Shown: in pieces, positions 56,913-64,000 of the stretch
Layout: each line of letters opens with the position of its first letter
How positions within the stretch are numbered: the first letter of the stretch is position 1
NCBI RefSeq assembly: GCF_036884655.1
Contig: NC_088327.1
Coordinates: 16,075,001-16,139,000 of the forward strand
Length of the DNA: 64,000 bases
From: Musa acuminata AAA Group
Taxonomy: Eukaryota > Streptophyta > Magnoliopsida > Zingiberales > Musaceae
Direction: 5' to 3'
Notes under the pieces: model-generated
The model's database searches: none
What the model was told of the DNA's origin: nothing
The model's input: only the letters and a program-made list of their open reading frames with translations
Position numbers and translations under genes: made by a program

Positions 56913-56956
<44 letters not shown>

Positions 56957-58087
56957 CAATAATTCAGAACAGTGACCTACATAGTTTTTTTTTTTAATAA
57001 CATTGCAACGAGGTTGTGTTAGCTATTTATTAATGTACATGGAAGATCTAGGCATGTTTGGAAGTCTAAAAATGTCTTGGTACTCTTTACCTCTTTTGGC
57101 TTGAGATGTCTCATTGTAATCCCAGTATTTCGTTCTAGCCGCATTTCCTTCAGCAAGTAAAGCATCCATTAGTATCCAATGATACATAAATATTTGAATT
57201 GGCTTAACCGTGAATATGAATCTATAGATAAACAACATGATAGGATTATGAAATTGGTAATGCTCTTACCATCAGAATGAAGTATTCTACCATGAGGGTC
57301 ACTCTGCTGCATTCTCTATCTTGTCACTGTCCAACAATGTTGTCTTGTGAGATGCAGATTGATGGGCATGTGGAGGAGCATGTATGAGTGCCATCAGGTC
57401 CAGACGCACATCGTTCAGCAACTGGAGTACCTCAACTGCGCACTGAGCACTCGTCCCACGAGCGACATGCACCGGCAGGCGGCGCTCCAGCTCGAGTCGG
57501 AGGTGGAGAATTGGCATGTCGCCTTCTGCCGCCTTGTCGACTCCCATAGAGTCTACGTCCATGCTCTCACCGGCTGGCTCCGCCTCTCCCTCTTCTACCA
57601 CCACCACCACCACCACGGTCGCACCACCCCGGACATCCACCCTCTGTGCGAGGAGTGGCAGCTCGCCCTGGATCGAGTTCCTGACAGAGTAGCCTCGGAG
57701 GGGATCAAAAGCTTCCTGACCGTGGTCCGCGCCGTAGTCGTTCAGCAGACCGAGGAGCAGAAGCAGAAGAAGAGGTCGGAAGCGGCGTTCAAGGAGCTGG
57801 AGAAGAGGGTGGAACAGCTCAGTTCACTGGAGCGCAAGCGCGGCTCCTTGGAGGCGGAGAAGCGCGCGGAGGTGGAGGCTCTGAAGGCGAAGGCGGAGGA
57901 AGAGAGGAGCAAGTACGAGAAGAGCGCCGGGGTGACGAGGGCGATGACGCTGAACAATCTGCAGACGGGGCTTCCCCATGTGTTCCAAGCAATGACGGGT
58001 TTCTCGGGTGTGTGCATGCAGGCCTTCGAGTCGGTGTATCGCGTGCTCGATCCCAAGAGGCTGCTGCTGCTGCCTTTGGGAAGATGA
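53608..58087 (+). CDS. DUF630/DUF632 protein (NRG2-like)
   Basis: Four exons: 53608-54304, 54414-54634, 55024-55247, 57358-58087; phases match at every join and the product is about 623 aa. The N-terminus MGCWHSRVERQEAVSRCKAR continues into FAAAHSLYLRSLRATGAALL, the DUF630 signature, and starts with an MGC possible myristoylation/palmitoylation site. A proline-rich low-complexity linker follows. DUF632 runs from KKDLSEIVKELDDYF through KLYAWEKKLYLEVK and WRSMYECHQVQTHIV to the helical region near residue 520. The last part is a basic-acidic coiled coil (KELEKRVEQLSSLERKRG). An H6 tract comes from a CAC run. Family members include NRG2 (nitrate signalling) and bZIP-annotated proteins of unknown role. 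Intron 3 is 2.1 kb and holds (CTA)n and (TA)n repeats. Confidence 0.92.
55603..55635. repeat. (CTA)n microsatellite in intron 3
   Basis: About eleven CTA triplets within the DUF630/632 intron. They explain the poly-Val stretch in the minus-strand open frame here. Confidence 0.92.
56914..56954. repeat. (TA)n microsatellite in intron 3
   Basis: About 40 bp of alternating TA. Confidence 0.93.
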
Positions 58088-58590
58088 GGATGCGCCGAAC
58101 TCGTCTCGTGCAAATCGTACACCGTTGGCGGTGTTGTTGTCGTCTCAAGGCTTTGCTGGGATTACTTGTCTAGCTGTCCTTTCCGAGTCAATAGACCACT
58201 TTACCGTTTCACTGACATGGTGTTTGTGTTGGCTGCTTGTCTTGTTGTTTGATCATCCCACCAACAGTTTCAAATGTAGACACGAGGAATCATACTTGCT
58301 TGTTAGTGTCCTGTACCCACAACATAGAACGGCTTCAGATATGGAAGGGAAACTGGAATGATTCAAATTGAAATAATCCCAGATTTATTTACCCAATAAG
58401 AGACCCATACACTCACGAAGACTGGATTATTTTGTCATCAAATTTACATCTGTACTACGATAACACAAACATCATATATCAAGAATGCAAACAAAAAAAG
58501 TGATTCTTGAGCCAAATATCTTTACCATGAAACTTCTTCCCTCATGTTTCAAATACTAAGCCGGTGCTGGGATTAGTTCGTTTGAAAGCT
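58088..58590. other. Shared 3' flank of two convergent genes
   Basis: The stop of the DUF630/632 gene (58087, plus) and the stop of the synaptotagmin gene (58591-58593, minus) face each other over about 500 bp, so the two 3' UTRs lie close together or overlap. Confidence 0.6.
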
Positions 58591-61500
58591 CTAAGAAGTC
58601 TTCCACTGCATCTCTATTTGAATTTGGCCATTGTTGGAGTCGATGAGATGATATGTATTATTGGTTCTCTTGCTGTTCACAACATCTGCGAGGCTAATGG
58701 TGACATATCCCAAAATTTCCTGAAACAAAATGGCATGATTTAGATTAGTATTAAGACTAGGAAATTACAAGAATCAAAAGAAACATTGCTGCTATAACCA
58801 TCAAATCAAAAATCAGTAATAACAAATCAACATTGTGATAATAACTATGGAAAACATAATTTGGACTACAAATTAGTCATTCAAATATCCTTTCCTTCAT
58901 TATAAAGTTCATAATGTTTATACATTCCCATCTTTCCTATTTATCTTTGTCCGTTATAATTCTTACAAAATGAACATATCTTGGATTTTTACAGAGTAAA
59001 TAAAAAAAAGAAGACATTTCTGGGATCTCAATTTCTTTTACAACTTAAATGAAAGACAAATTGTGGATGATATTTCTTTGCTTACTACTGTTGTCTTCTA
59101 TTTTTCCTTTATGGTGAATAATATGGGATCATGGAGATGGACATTACACAGTTCTAGTTATTTATCTTGCAAATTGTTTCACTATTATCTTGCTAGTATT
59201 CAGAACACATTATCCTGGAGAATCACCAGGTACCTCAATCATCAGAAATGATATAATTCTATAGGTGCAGTTGACATCCAAGCAACACTTGAATTATGCA
59301 CAATCTAATAATGAGTTAATCAACAAACATTATGTATTTATCCTATTTACATACTAACAGATTTCTTGCAGAAATGACATGTCAAATATACCTTAGAGTA
59401 TATGCCAATAATTGGTGCTTTACTGAGTACCTCCACTTGCATTTTATCATTAACTGGGGGTTCCTCGCACACAAATTGAAACTCCTCCTCCCATCTTGGA
59501 TCTCTGTTACTCTTTATGTGCTGCATCCATAAATTGATAATCATCTCATTAATCAATTATAAATTGCAGAAACATTACACAAAGAACTGGTAATCAGCAA
59601 CCAATTCACAAGATACCTTTGTTTTTCTCTTTTCTCCTCTAAAGAGGATCCTTGCATATGGGTTTGTGTGGTGTTTGCCCTCAAGATCGTGAGCTTCATG
59701 AACAATGATAACAAGCAAACCACCACCTGATGGACCATAATCAGGAGAGTCTTCTACGGCATCTGCGTTCTCACTAATATCTTTTGATAGATCTTCTTCC
59801 TTAAAGGGCTTGTATGTCACTTCCACAACAATTTGTCCATGCGATTCGTCACTCTGAACATCTCTACTTTCGAGATTCTTAAGCAAATTGAGTGTCAGAG
59901 TTTTTGGCCCATCAGGGGTAAGCTCATTCAACTGAATAACATTCATGCCCATTCTTTCATGTTTACCCACCTAAAATCATATGCATAAACATAATAACAG
60001 ACATCCAATGAGGTAATAAATAAGTATACAGACAAAACCCTATGGAAAATATGATAGGAAACAAATGTATCGTGAAAATTGCATGCCTTCTCCCAGTCAT
60101 AGACATTAAGCTCCACAACTTGATTTTCTGGATCTTTGATAACAAACTTGAATTCCTCATTCCATTCAGGGTCAAGATTGCTATGCTTCACAGATGTCTT
60201 TTTTGATGGAAGCTTCTCATCAGAAAGCTTAAGTTTCACATATGGGTCTGATTTTCCAAAAAAATCCAACTTTCTTAATTTGTATGCTCTGATGATCTTC
60301 ACATGGAGAATGCCAACAGGCTTCTTTGAGGCTCTGAAAAATCACGTAGGATTTAATTTAAATAATAAAGTCAATATCTCTTTTTTCTGAATAACAACTT
60401 AATGATTCTCAAACTACATAATCATATTAGCATCAGATTACCTTGAGACATCCAGAACTGGCACTTCCAGGATTCTAGGCCACAGGAACATATTTGCAAC
60501 TTGGTTTTTAATAGTCTCCTGCATATGGTCCAACATCATCGTCAGAGAAAAGAATTAAGCATTGGAACAATAAAAATACAGGTAAGGTAATTTGCTGCAT
60601 ATTTAATAAAAATATCAAGTGCGAATCAATAATTTTAAATCCTAATTAGAAGAATTTTAATGAATTCAAAATCAACTAAAAAATGATAAACCTTTAAGAT
60701 ATTTCTAGATGCTCTGACATATCATGAAAATAGCAATAGTCTAATACAATTAACAATTTTCAAAGAAAAGGCATCAAGCCTTTTTTGTAAACTCCATTGC
60801 AACTCTGTTTCTGAAGTCCCAAAAAAAAGGTTCTCAAATACATATGTGAAAGCATGTCCTCTTAGGCCTCTTTTACTGTACATATAATTGACCGTGAATT
60901 CCAGATCTTCAACGGCATGTTGTATACAAATGAAGGTTGAATAGTAAGTGTATTTACCTAATATTATGAGTTGTTCTGTCATTAGGCTAAAATAGATGAT
61001 ACAAAAACTTGAGCAGTTAAATGAATAAACACATGTAAGAAAACCAAGAAACGATTACGTACAGAAAAAATGCCAAAAAAATCAACAAAATAAACTCTTT
61101 GGGTACAGGATGTAAATAATAAGGATTCTAAGAGCAATTATAATTTGATTGAATATAATATTTACTAAATTCCATTTGAACTAGTATTAACAGGTTCATT
61201 TAAAAGCTTATTTAAACATCTCTAGAACTAAATGGGCATTTTAACAATTTTAGAGAGACAAAAGTTTAGAAATATTATGATGGCACAAGAAAAATATAAA
61301 CTGTAAACAACCTGAACAAATCTGTAAAGACCAGGAATTGCCATAAGATCAGCCCCAAGAAGTTTGAGACCAAAATCAACATGTGGCTGTAAAAGAGGGA
61401 ATAACAATTTTTTTTTAATGGCTGCACATCTTATGCATAACAAGGAACAATAATATCAAGTGAGGAGTTCGTTTTCATTTTGTTACACACCTTTTCTGTG

Positions 61501-62812
61501 AGAGACATACAGATTTTTGCAAAACAAGGAAAACTGGGAACCAATGGCTTTAAAGTAATGCGTGGAGCAGCAAAGATTTGCAAATCTACCATCTGAAAAT
61601 ATAAAACTGCCAAAAGGTTAACAAACATTTCTGACTTCAAAGTCACCCTCTGCTGTCAGATACAACTGAACCAGCACACAGGCAACAAAGCCAGATGTAT
61701 CAAGAATAAGGCATATGTTACTGACCTGTATGGTCAATCTTAATCCATAGGCTTTAATAACAGTAATGACATTGGGATTCCCAGCCCATTTTAGTGATGG
61801 TTCCAGAGTAAGCTCGTTCTCTTCTGTAATGTAAACTTTCATTCCTGACAAAAGATCATACTTGGATGGAGCTCATCAGAAAATACAACTGAAAATGAGG
61901 AGTCAGGAATGGAGTTGGAATCATACAGTAGTCAAAATTACAGGAGAGAACATTAATGAGAAATATAATAGATTCCTGGAACAAATAATCTATTGTCCGT
62001 AGAATTGCCATTAAATTATTAAGGCTAACCTAGGATACTCTAATAGATGACAATATAAACTAATTTCTTCCTTTTAACAAATATAGGTAGTCTGGGGATT
62101 TTGTGTTGTCTTACTAAAAAGGGTTTAAAATGTCAAAGTACTTCCAAGACCTATCTCTTTTGACAACACTTCTTGAACTGAAAATGAAATGAAAAGAGAA
62201 TGTCTTTTCCTGAATTTCTCAGAAAAGAAAGTTGCTTCAAGAAAAACATAAGACATCCACACAAAAAAAAAACCCACGAATTACACAAATACTAACCATG
62301 AAATGCTGGAGGTAGTGAACCAAGAGTTAGCGTTTCAAATTGAACTGAATTTATTTTATACTTCAGAGCATTTTCTGCAATTACTGGCTCTGCAACTTGT
62401 TTTGCAGTTCTGCAGATAGCCTTGTACAAATATAAGACCATTAATATGGAAGTAAAAAGAGACACTTCTATGTACTTGCATGATAAGATATCTACAAGGT
62501 TTAGAATCAAAGCATACCTTATCGAGATAAGGCCACATCAATTCCACTATTTTATTTAACCAATCAATCTTCAAATGAAAAAAAAAAGGTATTAACTAAG
62601 AGAAAAAAAGAAAGACATTAACTATGCGATAGAAAAGTAAGGCTACAGTTTGTGATATTCAACCAACACCATCCATGAACTCCAGTTCAAAAAAATAAAA
62701 TTGGCATACATACTCGGTCATAGTCTGAATACTTCACCCACAGGGGGATTTCAGGAAGCATGCGTTCCAATGATTGGGTATCATCTTCAAGAAGTGGACG
62801 AATTTTAGGATC
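58591..62812 (-). CDS. Plant synaptotagmin / extended synaptotagmin (SYT), 5' end outside the window
   Basis: Twelve minus-strand exons, phases consistent: 62812-62714, 62568-62518, 62420-62297, 61844-61726, 61592-61491, 61386-61312, 60518-60442, 60333-60087, 59970-59617, 59520-59392, 58719-58591. That is eleven in the window plus at least one upstream exon with the start codon beyond it. About 501 aa are visible; relatives are about 540 aa with an N-terminal membrane segment. The SMP lipid-transfer domain covers the first 215 residues (LPEIPLWVKYSDYDR, VDLQIFAAPRITLKPLVP, GLYRFVQ). Two C2 domains follow: C2A (LRKLDFFGKSDPYVKLKL, DPEWNEEFKF) and C2B (HTNPYARILFRGEKRKTK, NRDPRWEEEFQF), ending in QWKTS. 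Such proteins tether ER to plasma membrane and bind lipids, often with calcium. The C2A intron has a GC donor at 60086-60085. Confidence 0.92.
60085..60086 (-). other. Non-canonical GC splice donor in the SYT gene
   Basis: The exon encoding ...VYDWEK ends AAG|GCATGC and the next exon begins after GATTTTAG with GTGGGTAAACATG, in phase 0. No GT occurs at or near the junction; the nearest in-frame reading would add foreign residues (ACNFHDTF). GC-AG introns are a small, known class in plants. Confidence 0.75.
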
Positions 62813-63330
62813 CTGACATGAGAAATGGGTAAGCATAAGTCACTTTCTTGTCGACTTCCATATTGGATTTGACACTAATGAAGCAACATAAAAGCACCAA
62901 AGCAAAGTACAAAACTTCATATTTTCAATAACCAAGAAAACATACAACTATTGTTTTTAACATCAGCTGCCTAGGATAATTAGACAGCTGTCATACACAG
63001 GATGGCTCCCATCTTCAGCTTGAATAATTAGGGGAATGCCCAGGCAGCTGGACAGCACCTAAGCAATCTGTCTATTCTAACTGTCAAATAAACTGGGAAG
63101 CAGGTACTCGAATAATCAGTTGCCTCAACCGCTATATACGAGAGATTCACACTAGCTTCTTACCTTTAAGGTGGCCAAACCATTAAGTACCTCTTTCAAA
63201 TTTCAATTAAGTGAAAAAAATAGAACAAAAAAAGGAAGACTAACATTGCGAAAGTAGGGGTTGATTGCTGATGGAACTGGTATTGCTAGTATTACCACAT
63301 GACAAAGAGATTGATTTTAATAGTTAGTAT
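62813..63330. other. SYT intron (upstream part)
   Basis: No exon of the SYT N-terminus was found here, so this is intron. AT-rich, with no motif recognised before the gypsy relic. Confidence 0.55.
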
Positions 63331-63650
63331 TGGGTCAATCACTAAAGCTCCCTATAGCATTGCACCAATGAAATTGGAAGAGTTGGAACAACTATAAGAA
63401 ATGCTTGACAAGGGATTCATTAGACCTAGCACCTCTCCTTGGGATGCTCCTACTTTATTTGTGAAGAAGGATGAAAGTTTGAGACTTTGTATTGATTACT
63501 GGAATCCAATAGCAACATTATGCAATACACATCCCATACCAGGAACTAATGATTTGTTTAATCAACTGCAGGGTGCACATGTATTCTCAAAAATTGATTA
63601 CGGTGTGACCACCACCAACTCAAAAGTAAGAAGCAAATGGTGTACCTAAA
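63331..63650 (+). pseudogene. Ty3/gypsy reverse-transcriptase relic
   Basis: Reads SITKAPYSIAPMKLEELEQL, a stop, then [50 protein letters not shown]. This is the start of a chromovirus-type RT (the segment before the catalytic YVDD). It breaks off at about 63603. No LTR is recognised nearby. It lies in the SYT intron, opposite to the gene. Confidence 0.85.
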
Positions 63651-64000
63651 TAAGCTTTTTAGACCAGATATGGGCAAGTGTTATCATTTGAATTTTCTTG
63701 ACTTTGGATTTGACTTTGATAATAATGTTATTTGGATTTCAATATTTTAAATCCTTAAGGATGCAATATAATTGACTGAGCCTGTTATGAATAACTTTTA
63801 TTTATTTAATTATGATTCCAAGTGTATAAATATGTTTCTAAATTATTTATACATGTCTACGCCTTGCATTCTCATATGATAAATCATGGGAGATTGTGAT
63901 GCTGTACCACTCTCAGCTCTCTGTTGGGTTGGGCCATTAGAGCAGCACCAGCATTCTAAACTGGCTAATATCGCCTAGTAATTCATCCGAACATATCAAA
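63651..64000. other. AT-rich end of the window
   Basis: No gene recognised. CATGGGAGATTG at about 63886-63897 resembles a purine tract next to a TGATG start and might be an LTR-element end, but there is too little sequence to judge. Confidence 0.35.

Noticed and set aside
57598..57615. Six-histidine stretch as an engineered tag
   Set aside because: It is internal, encoded by a natural CAC run in the middle of a conserved plant protein, and not a construct feature.

Overview
This is nuclear DNA from a flowering plant. The genes have short GT-AG introns, there is a nuclear-type tRNA-Pro, GC-rich exons lie in AT-rich spacers, and long LTR retrotransposons are nested between genes. GC-rich first exons and the retroelement types suggest a monocot, possibly the banana family (Musa/Ensete); that placement is an impression from the sequence, not a database result.

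Layout. Positions 1-8.6 kb carry three small plus-strand genes: a Bet v I/MLP-like protein (786-1374), a P-loop NTPase-like protein with a C-terminal membrane segment (2256-3731) and an LLM-domain B-class GATA factor (7977-8559). A degraded solo LTR sits at about 5.96-6.62 kb. From 9.29 to 25.22 kb lies a decayed Tat-lineage Ty3/gypsy element (element A). A near-intact chromovirus (element B, 9389-15814) has inserted into its 5' LTR, and an antisense 1.6-kb copia-type solo LTR (element C, 20483-22083) into its pol. Element A also carries an antisense, apparently spliced reading frame between pol and its 3' LTR.

From 26.3 to 34.3 kb is a tandem copia array (element E: LTR-body-LTR-body-LTR, unit exactly 3729 bp) flanked by one target-site duplication; its middle LTR looks recombinant. 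It may lie in an intron of a small unrecognised host gene (25332-36096, tentative). A tRNA-derived SINE (34.7 kb) and a tRNA-Pro(CGG) gene (36958-37029, minus) follow.

From 40 kb rightwards: an R2R3-MYB subgroup-4 repressor (minus, 40338-41132); an MS5/TDM1/POLLENLESS3-like TPR gene (plus, 43943-45567) with a cluster of mitosis-specific-activator motifs upstream; an antisense LTR element without recognisable pol (element D, 48508-53072) whose terminal signals match those of element B; a DUF630/DUF632 (NRG2-like) gene (plus, 53608-58087); and, tail-to-tail with it, a plant synaptotagmin/E-Syt gene (minus, 58591-62812, 5' end beyond the window) with a GC-AG intron and a gypsy reverse-transcriptase relic upstream of its visible exons.

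The host genes are not an operon and have unrelated roles: defence/ligand binding, GATA and MYB transcription control, meiotic/cell-cycle TPR, nitrate-signalling-type DUF632, and ER-plasma-membrane tethering. All exon joins were made by hand from splice consensus and reading phase; none has transcript support here.
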